DNA of 64,000 bases from Azadirachta indica (lineage: Eukaryota > Streptophyta > Magnoliopsida > Sapindales > Meliaceae). Each line of letters begins with the position of its first letter. Positions within the stretch are counted from its first letter, which is position 1. The stretch covers positions 17,963,274 through 18,027,273 of the forward strand of contig CM040444.1 in the NCBI GenBank assembly GCA_022749755.1, given 5' to 3'. Positions 1 to 24,877 of this stretch are shown here, piece after piece. The notes beneath the pieces are model-generated. The model was not told the DNA's origin. It worked only from the letters and a program-made list of their open reading frames with translations, and did no database searches. The translations under genes and the position numbers were made by a program.

Positions 1-903
1 TAATGTCAACTTTTATAAGTTTGACATGTGATGTGACAAACGCATGATTCTCACATTATAGATTTGCATCGCGTCGTAAATGCTTCTTGTTTTCAGGTTT
101 GGAGCCTACTCATTCTCCACTTGATTAAATCTGCCAATTAATTATTGAAAATTATAAATCCATCATCTGCCAATTTGTAACTGAAAATCACCCACTAATA
201 GTTTTAGTGATAATGTTTATCGAAAGAAAGAATCTGAATTTTCAAGATCGTGTACTTGGTTCAAGTTCTCAAAATCGCGTACTCAATTTAAGTTTTCAAA
301 ATCGGCGTTGAGTTAAATATATTTTTTCTAAATAGAATAAGAAAGATTTCAAGAAAAAGGCGTGCAGCCGAAGAAGAATGACTTTCTCTGAATCATTAAC
401 AATATGAAGCCTGAGCCCTGACCCTAAGAATTAATATATCTGGTGTATTTGAAACTTTCATGGGAAAACTAAGCCAATTCAGCTTAAGCGTTAAAAATCC
501 AAATAAATTCAATGTGCATGGAGCAAGATACGATCACTCTCAGCAATATAAGTTGGGTGGGCTAGGCTTTTCTCGGTCTAAGACCAAACTTGGGCTTTGA
601 ACGAGCGAACCCCCAGTATATTACCCTTTCTAATGCACCCAATTTCGTAAATTTTTCACCTTTGTCGTCGACTGTTCGGTCTTCGAAAGGGAGAGCCTAA
701 ATACACGCCCTCCTTTTTTTTCTAAATACCCTTAATTAATTTCATAAATTTTCACCGTCGTCGTCGACTCGTTGTGTACACACAAAATAAAAGCAGACTT
801 GTCCGCCCGTAAATTTTTTTTTTTTGTATTAATATTTAAGATAGCGGAGAGAAGAATTGCATAACGTATTGGTTACGAGGATTTCGTCGTCTAACACAAA
901 ACC
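1..903. other. Intergenic DNA and 5' leader of the AP-1 sigma gene
   Basis: No gene is recognisable. A short direct repeat of about 27 bp (2 to 3 degenerate copies sharing TCAAAATCG) lies at about 241-310. A second duplication pairs about 643-680 with about 740-770; both carry a TTTCAC run followed by GTCGTCGACT. The stretch from about 680 to 903 probably contains the promoter and 5' UTR of the sigma adaptin gene, because the ATG at 904 is followed at once by a splice donor. I see no convincing TATA box. Confidence 0.5.
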
Positions 904-3501
904 ATGGTAACCGAGATTCATCTTTGATCTTATTTACAATTTCTTTGCCGTTTTTGTTTATATTTTATCTGAATTTCATCATAATTTTCTTTTCCTCTTA
1001 AGCTTAATGTTGTGTGAATCTACTGCTTTCCGTTTCTCTAGATCTACTTTTTTCTTTGAAAACAACCTCTTTAGAGTTTTTTTTTTTTTATCTAATTTGT
1101 TTAGTAGCTGAATTGTTACTTTATTGATGATTCACATTAGATTACATTTCATTTCAGATTCGTCGCTTTTAGATCTGGCTTATGTATCGAGTGAAATCAT
1201 ATTCATAATCTAAGAATTTCCTCTCTCTGTTTCGTATTAGCTTCAAATTTAATTTAAAATCGCATTTTTAGATGAATTATGTATTCGGATCTCCAATGTT
1301 GAATATGTTCGTAATTTGGTGATCGTGGGCAGATTAGTATGTAGTCTTGTTACTTGCTTTCTGGAATTTGCAAGTTTCAGCTGATTTCTGCAATTAGTAT
1401 TTCCAACTGGGGAGCTCAATGAAGGAAAAACACTTCATACTACCTTTATGCTTCATTATATGTATCGGGCAATTAGATTTTTGAGTTAGTCACTTGGTGT
1501 AGCTTAATGCCTTAAACTACTGCCTAAGATGCTTCATGCTGTTATTTTGGTTAGGTAATTGATGACACTATGGGCTTAATGTGTTGGTGAGATTAGGGTT
1601 GTGTTTGAGAGAATACTAGTTAGCATGGGAATTTTATTGGCCAGAAAGGTGGAGTATTCATCGTAAAAAGTTCATTGATTATTGGCATTGATCTATTCTC
1701 ATCTTGTCCATGGTATTGAAATAATTCTTTTGGCTTATTTAGGAAGTGACCCATTGATTTATGTTGTCGTTTCCTGACATGGTTGCTGCTCACCGCAATA
1801 GATTATGGATTATTCTCAAACATAAACTAGAGTGCAAATGAGTTCCAACTGAGCTTAATGAAGTTGAAATGCTTTGAAGTATTCAACCCAAGTTTTGACA
1901 TTAGGGTTTCTTGAGTCCCTTTCCTAAGGTCAGCTTTAATAACTTCAAAAACATGAAGTAACTTTTATTTTTTTGATTGGGAACAAAAGAATGTTATTAG
2001 AATGAAAGGGAGAAGATAGGAAAGATCCCCTAGGCAATAAGAATTGCCTTATAGTAGCTATCTATTGACTATACCAATCAATATCAGCAGATCTGTGCCT
2101 CCAAAGTATACCCTCCCCAAAATTTGCAGAAAAATGAATGGAGAATCAATAAACAAAATTAATTCAAGACTTTCAATTGAGATTGATGAAAGAAGAGAAG
2201 TAATTTATTTATTAATTATGATTTTTGGTTATGCAATCTGATATTTCATTCATCTCTTTAATCTTATGTTACCAACTCCATAATGTAGATATGCTCAAGG
2301 TTTTTATTTTCCTTCTGTTTTTTAATTTTGGTTGTGCATGTTTTAGATTCACTTTGTGCTTCTTATTAGTCGACAAGGAAAAGTAAGGTTGACAAAATGG
2401 TATTCTCCTTATTCGCAGAAGGAAAGAGCTAAGGTATTCCTTAAAAATCTTAGCTCATGGATGTTAATATTTTACTTAACATTTATGTCAAACGACCATG
2501 TATTTAGGTCTTTTATCTTTTTATTACCATTTTCTGAAATTCTTCTAAGCTGATGTTTGTTTTGAAATTTATGCATTTCTGAGAAGGTTATTCGTGAACT
2601 AAGTGGTGTGATTCTTACACGAGGACCCAAGCTCTGTAATTTTGTGGAATGGAGAGGATACAAGGTTGTTTATAAAAGGTAACTCTCAAATGTCACTATT
2701 TGTTTACAGTACTGTAGATATAATTCTGCAATGAACATGTTTCACTGGTAAAGAGATAACTCACTGAGTTGTTTCCAATGAATTTTTTGTGCAGATATGC
2801 TAGTCTATACTTCTGCATGTGCATTGATCAAGATGACAATGAATTAGAGATCCTTGAAATAATTCATCATTTTGTTGAGATTCTTGACAGATACTTTGGC
2901 AGTGTAAGTGAAGTTAACTGCTAGTTATCATAATATCACTAAGTGCATTAACATGTGTACTGTCCATTTGATCAGGTTAAAAACTGATTACTGTTTAACT
3001 TGTTCTTGCTTTCAGGTTTGCGAGTTGGACCTGATCTTCAACTTTCACAAGGTATAGGCAATAGCCTTGTCTAATAGTCAGGATTTTTCTTTCATAAAAG
3101 ACTCTTGTATATTGTAAACGACTGCTGCATTAAATGACTGAGCAAGTGTGCCTTAGTAATTAAGTCCATTGTTTTATTTGGCATTGGTTATTATCTGCTG
3201 CATGGATCTGAACCAAACGAGTGCTTCTTTGCTAATCACTGACTGCTCCTTATATTTCAGGCCTATTATATATTGGATGAGATTTTGATTGCTGGTGAAC
3301 TTCAAGAGCCAAGCAAGAAAACAGTTGCACGGCTCATAGCTGCACAGGTATATTTTTTTTCTTGGTCTTAATGCCTTTGGCTGTCAGTTTTTCCAGTTTT
3401 CCGATTGCTTTATATTTTTTGAGTTGTAGGATTCATTGGTGGAGACTGCAAAAGAGCAGGCTAGTTCAATAAGTAACATAATCGCACAGGCCACGAAGTA
3501 G
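904..3501 (+). CDS. AP1S: AP-1 complex small (sigma) subunit, 7 coding exons
   Basis: Small subunit of the AP-1 clathrin adaptor, which acts at the trans-Golgi network and endosomes with gamma, beta and mu adaptins to recruit clathrin and sort dileucine cargo. Coding exons are 904-906, 2347-2433, 2587-2678, 2795-2903, 3016-3051, 3261-3347 and 3430-3501. They sum to 486 nt, giving 161 aa, the usual length for plant sigma-1 adaptins. The protein opens [20 protein letters not shown] and contains the family blocks [38 protein letters not shown] and [20 protein letters not shown]. It ends in an IIAQATK tail, typical of AP-1 sigma rather than AP-2 sigma. The first coding exon is only the ATG; the donor GTAACC follows immediately and the next exon starts ATT CAC. 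All introns are GT-AG. The sigma-1 and sigma-2 paralogues cannot be told apart from sequence alone. Confidence 0.95.
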
Positions 3502-4447
3502 GACATGCCAAGTATGGGTTGTGCCAAGTATGGGTTGTGTAATGTATTGGTTGAGTTTGAAGTGCTATCTCCTTGAAATTTGCTCATGCATTTCCTTGTC
3601 AAAGTATTTGAATAGGATATTAAGATATATTTTCGAGAAATGTACACTTGATTACTCTTTTGATTTGTGCTTATAATCATGTCATGTATGTGGCTCATGC
3701 ATCATCAGCGTTGCTGATTGAAGCCTTTTTCCTGCAAGACGGGGCAAGATATTTTTGGCTGTGATTTGGATAACAAAAGTCTCCTTAGGCACATTTTTGT
3801 TTTTTTATTTTTTTTCAAATTCTTTGAATTGTCATCCATTGCTGAGCGTTGCCATGCGCCAGCTCTTCATGTTAGTGAAAAATGCTGGATTTATCAACTG
3901 TAAATTTTCATTTGGATCTGTAAAATGAAAAATTACCACTCATTTCATAAAGATCTGAAAGCGTGAAATGGACAGAGAGGGAGAGACAACCATTTATTTC
4001 AATCATGATAGAAACTTTTTTTTAGCGAAAATGTCATTATAGATGGGATTGTAGCTACTAGCTAATTCGTGCTTCATTTAAAACATTTATTTAGTGGTTA
4101 GGTAAAAACCAGATATCTACAACTACAACACATTATAGTCATCAAATGGAAGTGTTATTAATGCGGTGAATGAATACATTACATAAAATACATACATACA
4201 TGATGATAGTTGTCTGTCTAGTCCTCCCACCAAGTCCAATCAAACAAAAACCAACATGCTTTACTTTAGTGTCATGAGCCTTCTATTCTGTCCAAGGAAC
4301 CCGAAATGTCATTGCTGCAAAAAAGGAATACCGTTTACATAGCATTTAGATTACTCCTCAGTCCGCCCAAATCATAAACACAGACGAGTAGAACAGGAGT
4401 GAATCCTATCTGTCCAACATCTGTGAGTAGTCATAGCGAGTGAACCC
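3502..4447. other. Convergent intergenic region (3' UTRs of AP1S and PHOT2)
   Basis: The stretch lies between the stop of the + strand sigma adaptin gene and the stop of the - strand PHOT2 gene, so the two genes converge. It should contain both 3' UTRs and polyadenylation sites. The short ORFs here have no family features. I see no other gene. Confidence 0.6.
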
Positions 4448-16957
<12,510 letters not shown>

Positions 16958-17850
16958 TTTCAATTATCTACTTGGAGAAAGCAGAATGCTGCATGTTTTT
17001 ACCTCCTAGTTAGAAAATGGTGCAAGTATATTAACTTAAATCTCAATAATACAATTGGTTTCAAAAAATAAAATTCAAAGTTAAGACAGTTCTTGAAAAA
17101 CAAGGAAAGTTCTGTTCATAAAAAAGCCTGCTTAGTTTGATTAATCAAATAACATGACAAAGAAACTGAAAACCAACCCACTGAGCTATATTTGTTTCCT
17201 GAAATAACGAGCTTTCTCAACCAAATAGCAATTTAAGTACAAGCTGTTGGTATTATGAAATACACGCAGAAAAAAGAACAAGCAAGACAATGCTGAAATT
17301 TTAATTCTTTTTAAGGACTAGAATTCACCTCAAACTGTGGAAAAGTATCAGCTAAAATACTCTATTTGTAAATTTACAATCTAAGATAACACTTTGGAAG
17401 GGAAAAGAATAAGTCAGATGCAACCGTAGTTGGATGTTCATTAATTCAATTCACTCTGCAATTCTGTCTATAGTTATACGAGTAAACTTCCAAGGAAAGT
17501 GCTTGGCCTTGAGAATCTTCGAAACTCTTATGAAAATTTAGGGAAGGAAAACTATCAAAAAAACAAAATTCTAATGTGCAAAAGTAATGGAAAGGAGACA
17601 AGTTCTCACATTTCAGATAAAAATGAGATCAAACTTCAATACAATTTGGTGATAATGGAGCCAATCCATTGATCTTTTACAGATAGAACTGAGACAGAAG
17701 ACAGTCAGCTGCTTCTTTCTCTTGTGCAGCATGTAAGAGTTATTTGTGAAAGTTTCTTCTTTTAGTTGGCATTTTTCTTGCTGTGAAGAAGAAAGGAAGG
17801 TGGAGAGGAAGATAACGTTGAGTTTTCATCATAAATAGCGAGTCCCAACT
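16958..17850 (-). other. 5' leader and probable promoter-proximal region of PHOT2
   Basis: Directly upstream of the PHOT2 ATG there is an in-frame TAA, and on the minus strand an acceptor-like sequence (ACATGCAG) lies about 40 bp further up. A 5' UTR intron is therefore likely, but the upstream UTR exon cannot be placed with certainty. No coding potential is recognised. Confidence 0.4.
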
Positions 17851-19351
17851 GTACTATATTCCTCAAACATTTATTGCTTTGCATCACGACCTTCGATTTC
17901 CTGATTGTTGGTTTCTACAAATACATTCAGGCCGTCCATCATCTTTCATTCATCCAACTTTTTGATTCTGCAGTATCAAGTTTCTTCAGCATGCGGAAAA
18001 TTACAATATTTGGTTTTATTTAACTTATTTATATATTGTTGCACTGCCAGATTTTATGAGGCTACAATGTACCGATGTAGGCATTTTTATAAAGATAATT
18101 CTGCCATCACTTGAAATTTGGAAAAATGAAGCGTTCATACAAAACTAAAACTCGCAAGGACCACAGATTCTGATACGGTGTTGTAAAACTCCACGTACAT
18201 CTTATGCCTATAGCTAACAGAGCGTCTTTAAATAATAAAGGCCGGGCCAGGACAAGCCAAGGGGACCACGAGATTGCTATAAACTATCTTTTCATTCCAC
18301 ATTAATTTTATCGTCAATTCGCCATACGTTATCCAAAGAAAAGAAATGTGTAATCGTTAGAATTCATCCGTTTCTTGCCCTCTTTCACAAGACTTCTAAG
18401 TTGTGGAATGAACAGTAATAACTAGAATTCTCTCTGTTTTACTGGTTTCGGTTTAATGATTTAGAACATTATAGTCTTTACAGTCTACAATACATTGCAT
18501 ACTTCTTTTAGATGAGCCATCTCTCTCTTTTTTTTTTTTTTTTTAATTTTTTACTATTTATTCTTCTGAGGAATTAATTGAACCAAGCGATAAACCAGTA
18601 TCTTCCTTTTCTCCTCTAGAGGAAATTTATTGCCAGTCAATTTGATATTACAGGATCGACTCCCGTCATATGTAATTTCTTATGCAGATTGAATATCAAT
18701 CAAATTGTCCATTCTCTCAGTCATAGGAACAAGAACAGCAACAATGTTCATGTATTGTAGCGATATTTTGAAGCATAAGGCCAGAAAATGTCTATGTCGT
18801 GATGAGTAGTGACCAAATGTGGCATATATTGCAGCCACACAAGCCCTTGACAATCATGTGGATATGTTGATATGTGGGTCTTGGCTACCCAAGATTTTGT
18901 GGTTGCTATGTCTCACCCACCTCAATGATATGCATACTCATGTATGCGGCTGTTCTCACCTACCTACACATGCCAATGTTAGAGATTGATTGCGTTTCCG
19001 TTTCTTTTAATTTACAGAACATTTAAGTAAATAATTAACATATGAAAAAGATTAATCAATTATAGCTAGCTAGCCTGCAGCTGTAGTTATCAAGTATCAA
19101 TTACGCGTATAACTCAGTATATTAAGAATAGGAAAGTAAATCTCTAAGTTTAAAAATTAATAAAGATAAAATGCTCATTAATTCTGTCTCATCGGTTTGT
19201 CTTCTTGATGAGTTTGATTTCTTAGGATGGCAACATAACATAAAACTTAAATTTCAAACAACCTTTATTTATTATGGTCCAGAGTGCAGAGTACTGGTTT
19301 TATGTATAATGATAAATTATATATCAGATCAGTCCTCACTAGACCAAGGAA
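17851..19351. other. Intergenic spacer between PHOT2 and TKPR1
   Basis: AT-rich sequence with a poly-T run near 18,528-18,544. The short ORFs show no family features. The left part may hold the PHOT2 promoter and the right part the TKPR1 3' UTR. I see no RNA gene or mobile-element structure. Confidence 0.5.
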
Positions 19352-19508
19352 TTAAAGATAGCCTTGATCAACAAACCAAGCAATGCAATCATCAAACATA
19401 TCATATATAGATTTGAACTCGAATCCCAAACTTGTCAACTTTGAGGTGTTGAACTCATAGTATGGTCTGTTTAGCTCCTTAAACCTGAAACATCAATCGA
19501 TTCTTATG

Positions 19509-19543
<35 letters not shown>

Positions 19544-20939
19544 TATAAGGAAGCAGACATAAAATTTTATGTGTCAAAAAGAAAATAATAAAAAGAGAAC
19601 AATAATAAATCCAACCTTCGTGGGATAGGAAGTGATGGATAACGCGATGATAACAAAGATATCAACTCATTATTATCCAAAACAGTGGAGCTACAAAGAT
19701 ATCGCCCGTGACAATTTTGATTCTCGTAAACAAGGATGTGACAAAGTGCGACATCATCTATGTGAACATATCCCATCCTTCCATGCCACTGAAATTTCTC
19801 TGTCTCTCCTATACTTTAATTATTTTAAATGAGTATAAATGATGTACGTAATTATCTAACTAATTCATCGCTGTCACGCAGCACAAACTGCAGCTAATGT
19901 ATAATGACCTACCTTTGAGTAAACCAAGAACATCAGATGCAGTAGAACATAAGTCAGGAGGCAAACTAGGTCCAACAACGAATGAGGGTAGAACGGTAAC
20001 TAAGTCCATCCCATTCTCCCCACAGAATCCCCATGCAGCTTTCTCAGCAAGCGTTTTTGATAAAGCATACCATATCTTTTACGATTCTCCAATTGTCATC
20101 ATGGCCAGAAAGTGATATGGAACATATGTTTATATATGAAACATAGCAGATATTAGCTAGCTTAATTAGCTGGAAATTCGGGGTAAGATCTATGATACTT
20201 TGAGCTTCCAAACTCATAATATATAATTAATGTTACCTGAAGATTTTCGCAGAGCTCCACAGAGCTCCAAGATGACTCGTCAAGAGGTATTTTGGGATCA
20301 AAAACATCTTTCACTCTCACGGCTGAAGAAGATGAGGTGAGAACAACACGTCTCAGAGATGGATTTTTTTTACATGAACGCAGCACATTCAAGGTACCCT
20401 TCAATGCCGGTTCTAAGATTTCAGCCTGTTATGACAAAAAGCATAAAATTCAAACATGCATGCATACGAACATATGTATAAGCAATATATATATGTATAT
20501 TATCCATGCCTTTGGATCGGATGAAGGCTTGAGCACAGGAGAAGCAGTGTGAAATACTCCCTGACATCCATTGATTGCATCATCAAAGCTTCCTTCTTCC
20601 ATCAAATTAGCTCTCACCAGTCGAAGTCTCTCCTTTGCTCCTTCCAGCCTCCACAAATGCGCTAACTTCTTTTCATTTCCTTTAAATATATGCGTAAATT
20701 AAATGATGAATCAATAGGCTATATACCTAATAGAAGATGTAAAATGTTGTGTAATCTTAAGGTAGTGCTGATCATATACATATATGTATGTATTAGTGAA
20801 GTTAGTGAAAGACAGAGAGACCTGGGTCTCTAACAGTTCCAGTAACATGATAACCAGCCAAGAGAAGGCGCTTAACCAGCCAAGATGCCAAAAAACCAGA
20901 AGCCCCTGTCACACAAACTTTCCCTTTTATTTGATCCAT
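19352..20939 (-). CDS. TKPR1: Tetraketide alpha-pyrone reductase 1 (CCR/DFR-like SDR), 6 exons
   Basis: NADPH-dependent reductase of the extended SDR (DFR/CCR-like) family. TKPR1, also known as DRL1, reduces tetraketide alpha-pyrones made by LAP5/LAP6 and supplies sporopollenin precursors in the tapetum. Exons in coding order: 20822-20939, 20510-20679, 20237-20425, 19913-20075, 19616-19808, 19352-19484. They sum to 966 nt (321 aa), close to the family size. The Rossmann motif [11 protein letters not shown] covers residues 10-20, and Arg37 in GTVRDPG fits binding of the NADP phosphate. The active-site serine lies in the TSSSS run at 126-130, with Tyr162 and Lys166 in [17 protein letters not shown] and [16 protein letters not shown] are closer to TKPR1 than to TKPR2 or true CCR. 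Intron 2 (20426-20509) appears to use a GC donor. The frame is intact. Specificity is inferred from family resemblance. Confidence 0.88.
19508..19543. repeat. Compound (TA)n(CA)n microsatellite
   Basis: Alternating AT followed by an AC run in the last TKPR1 intron, the same arrangement as the microsatellite in PHOT2 near 4.9 kb. A further short AT/GT-rich tract lies near 20,480-20,500, in intron 2. Confidence 0.85.
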
Positions 20940-20985
20940 TGATATTGATATAATGAGCTTGCAGTAGCCTTGGCCTTCCTTACAG

Positions 20986-20993
20986 TATTTATA
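20986..20993 (-). promoter_or_regulatory. Candidate TATA box of TKPR1
   Basis: On the minus strand this reads TATAAATA, 47 to 54 bp upstream of the TKPR1 ATG at 20939. A start site about 30 bp downstream would leave a very short 5' UTR, so the element is plausible but unproven. Confidence 0.45.
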
Positions 20994-22446
20994 CAGATAT
21001 GCACACTACACATGCATTTAGCCATGCATGGTTGTCGTTGAGTAGAATAACATTAATTGGAGAGGTAGATAGGCCACTCAAATGCCGTGAGTTGTTCTTC
21101 TAATTTGTTTACTAATTAACGCTGAGAAATTACAAGTGGCTTGTAGGTAAGGCCGTGAGGGGTTTTTCCAAGCCTGGGACTATTTAGGGTAGTTCTTCTA
21201 GGCGCAGTGCAAATGCCCCATCTTAATAAAATTATTGGTATGTTTGTATGTATATATTTAAAATAATTATTATACCAAGACAAATTTTAACATTTCGTAT
21301 AAAATTCAAATATAATATATATATATATAGTGTTGAGGATGTAATACTACTAATAATTAAATTCTACCTCAAATCCAAACTTAACTGTTCCTAGCTGCGG
21401 AAGGGTCAACTATAGAGAAATTTGCGGGGAATGCATTAAACTGTTGAGGCAGAGCAGTCGTTCTCATGCGATTATAATTCTTAGTTCAACAATATTATAA
21501 TCTAAAATTGATTAAAAAATTGGAGAAAAAAAAAAGATAGTGCTAAACAATCTGTCATTTAAATTGTACTCAAAGCTAATCAAAATATACATTTACCTCG
21601 AACAGCAGGTAAGAAGATTGAAAGGTATCCAAAAATTCAGATGGGCTCGCGGCCCTTTACTTCTTGATCCAAGTCCAATTATTCGCACAATACAATCATT
21701 CAACTCTTGCAATTCTCTTATTCTAACCGACGAAACCTACCCAAGGAGCATGGGTAAAGTCTGAGTCCGCCTGACTCGTGAGCATCCAACTTTTAAAACT
21801 TCGGCTTCGGGCTCAAACTGAGATAAAACCCGACCAAAAAACTGAAAATCAAACCGCAGTTTAATACATTTATTCAGATCCGAGCCGGGTTTTATAAATC
21901 TGACCCAAATTCAAACCTTAAATTTCGGGTTTTAGAAATTTGGATATAAAACCCGATTCAATTTGGGCCAAGTCAAGACTTTACCAAACATCATAAAATT
22001 TGAGTTTGAATGCGGGTTTAATTTAAATGATATATATTCGAATTCAAATTGTGTTCATCCTAACTCTCTCTTTCAATAAGCGAGGAAGTATAAGGTAAGA
22101 CTCCACCCATCTTGATAAATAAAAAAAAGGAATCAACAAAATAAATTTCTAAAAGGCCCGAAACATCATTAAAATTCTGTATTTTTAAACAATCAAAATT
22201 CAAAATAAAGTATCAAGTAGAGTTATGGGCAAAAAAAAGGTAAAATTATTTTTGTAGCTTTTATCAAAATGATATATTAAAATATTACAAATACAAAATA
22301 GTCAAACAAGAATAATATTTCTCGACATTATTTGTTAATAAATAAAAAGAAAAATGTTCAAAATTGCTCCAATTCAAACTCAATTTACATAAACAATCAT
22401 GTTTCAAAATTTTTTATCAAATTAACTAAAAAATTTATGTATTAGA
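20994..22446. other. TKPR1 upstream region and repeat-rich AT-rich spacer
   Basis: This includes the TKPR1 promoter side. Around 21,780-22,060 there is a stretch rich in CGGGTTTT and AACCCG motifs, of a kind seen in degenerate plant repeats. The rest is AT-rich with no gene recognised. Confidence 0.45.
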
Positions 22447-23430
22447 TAAAAATACCCCTCAATAGTGATTAAACATAAAAGCTCTAACTAATTTTCTATT
22501 TTTCCCTCTCAATCTCATTCTTTCATTTATAATTTTTTTATGCGATTACTCCTCAAATTTCTAACTGAACTTCCTAAACAAAATTTTTCATTGTCTACAC
22601 ATCAATAATCATTTCCAAGAAGTGTTATTTATATGGAGATAAGATTTTTAGTCTAATTTAATTTTTTTTAATATTGAGAATTAATAATTTTATGTAATAT
22701 GTGTTTGTTTTCTTAGATATTTATCAAGTTAAATGTATAAATTGTCGATTGGAGTGCAGTATGTATAAATGTGTATTTTGATTTTATTTTAGTATGGGTC
22801 TTATCTAAAGATTGAAGAATACTTACGTTTAACTAACTGTGCATAAGTGTACAAGCTTAACTAGAAAATCACTTTAAAGCTCTACCAAGTAGAGTATTTT
22901 CAAATTTTTCAAAATGAAGGCCCAATTTTCAATTGTTATATATCTTTTGAACACACTTAAAAATTAGGTTTATTTAAAAATGATTTTCAAGTAGGGCTCA
23001 AATTAATTTTACTCGAAAGTGACTTTTGAGTTTTAAATACACTTTCTGCACTTAAAAACTAGACAATACTTTTATACTAAAAAATTATGCAAAATGTACA
23101 TTTAAATATGCAGCTAACACCCTCAATAAACACTTAATATTCTAAAATTGATGACTACTCTAAGAAACAAGCCACAAGTTATATAAAATTATTAATTCCT
23201 CAGTATTCAAAGAATTTAAATACACTAAAAAACTTATGTCAATATAAATAACACTCTTTAGAGTAGATTAATTGATTAATATTGATATGTAGACAATGAT
23301 AAGTGTGTTAGGAAGTTTAGCTAAAAATTTGAAGAAAAAATAATAAAGAAAAGAATGAGATTGAGAGAGAAACATAGAATAAAACATTATTGTTTTTGTG
23401 TATAGTGGAAATTGAAGGGTATTTTTGTTC
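22447..23430. repeat. Long palindromic (foldback) element A
   Basis: The two halves are imperfect inverted copies meeting near 22,938. AATACCCCTCAAT at 22451-22463 is mirrored by ATTGAAGGGTATT at 23411-23423, the block around 22,510-22,530 (TCTCAATCTCATTCTTTC) is mirrored near 23,350, and AGTGTTATTTATAT at 22621 is mirrored near 23,242-23,255. All three pairs give the same centre. Arms are about 480 bp, diverged but co-linear, with no ORF of note. This fits a non-autonomous DNA transposon with very long terminal inverted repeats. The superfamily is unknown. Confidence 0.75.
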
Positions 23431-24877
23431 AAAAATTATTTTTAGAGAAATTGACAAATACCCCTCAAAGTTTAGGAAAAAAGATAAATACTCTCTAATG
23501 TTTAAAAAAAAATTAAATACTTCTTAAGTTTTAGCAAATAGACAGATACTCTATTGACTTTTATTTCCATCAATTTATCTGTTAGGTTATTATAATTTAT
23601 ATCCTTATATTTTGGTAAAATAGTAAAGTTCAATTATAACAATATAGCTCCTATTTCATTATTTTTCACAATTTATATTTTTAATTATAACAATTTAATC
23701 TCTATTTTAATATTTTTCACAATATAATAAGGAGTAAATAAAAATTCTTTTTCAATTTATTATTTCAATAAAAATTTAAAAAAAAATACTATTATTAAAA
23801 AATTCTAATAATGAATTAGATTAAATCCATATGCCAAAATATTTTTAAGTATATTTTTTATTTGTTTAGTAATAATTTGATATTTAATTATAAAAAAATA
23901 TTAAATAAAATATTTTTAATATTTTATTTTTATATGTAATATGTTTAATTAAAAATTATATTAAATTCATTATATTTTCTTAAGAAAAATTATGAAAACA
24001 AAAATAAAAATATTAAAAAAGAAGAAAATTTGTTGTCATTTGTTAATACAATTAGTAATTAAATGTATTTTATATTATTTTTAAATAATTTAATTTAATT
24101 TTAATTAAAAATGTAAAAAAAGAGAATTTTGATTCTTTTTATTAGTAATATATATACATATAACATTATTTATTTTTATTTTTATATTTTTATAATTTTT
24201 TAAAGAAAATATAATAAATTCAATATAATTTTCAAATAGATGTATCACATATAAAAATAAAATATTAAAAAAATATTTTATTTAAATTTTTTGATAATTA
24301 AATATCAAATTATTTTTAAGAAAATAAAAGAAGAGAGTTAGAAATATTTTAGTATATAGATTTGATCTAACTCTTTGTTAAAATTTTTTAAAGAATAATA
24401 TTTTCTTTTCTAATTTTTTTTATCAAAATAATAAATTAGAAAAAGAATTTATATTTAATCCTTGTAATGGGAAAACATATTAAAATAGGGACAAAATTAT
24501 TATAATTAAAAAAAGTATACTGTAAAAATATTAAAACAGAGACTAAATTGTTATAATTGAACTTTATTATGTTATCAAAATATAGGAATATAAATGATAA
24601 TAATTTAAGGAGTCAATTAATGGAAATAAAAGTCAATGAGATTTTTGTCTATTCTATTTGCCCAAACTCAAGGAGTATTTCTTTTTCTCAAAAATTAGAG
24701 GGTATTTATGTTTTTTTCCAAACTTTGAGGGGTATCCGTCAATTTGCCTAAAAATAATTTTCAGTTCAATAACTATTATACACAAAAACAATAATATTTT
24801 ATTCCATTTTTCTCTTTCAGTCTCATTCTTTCCTTTATAATTTTTTTTCAAAGTTTTAACTAAACTTTCTAACACAA
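23303..24877. repeat. Long palindromic (foldback) element B, overlapping the end of element A
   Basis: The inverted arms centre near 24,095. AAATACCCCTCAAAGTTT near 23,456 is mirrored by AAACTTTGAGGGGTATCC near 24,720-24,737. TTGACTTTTATTTCCAT near 23,560 is mirrored near 24,620-24,636. GTTCAATTATAAC near 23,628 is mirrored near 24,556. Resemblance continues through the AT-rich interior (about 23,740-23,980 against 24,200-24,460). It also continues outward: 23,303-23,440 is mirrored by about 24,752-24,877. That outer part is also the right arm of element A, so the two palindromes overlap or are nested. Confidence 0.75.

Noticed and set aside
16958..16963. Extended PHOT2 start two codons upstream
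   Set aside because: The upstream codon is TTG, preceded directly by an in-frame TAA. The first ATG is at 16957.
20450..20509. TKPR1 exon 2 extended into intron 2
   Set aside because: The extra residues are a hydrophobic AT-rich translation with no counterpart in the family, while the GC-AG splice restores an uninterrupted family match.
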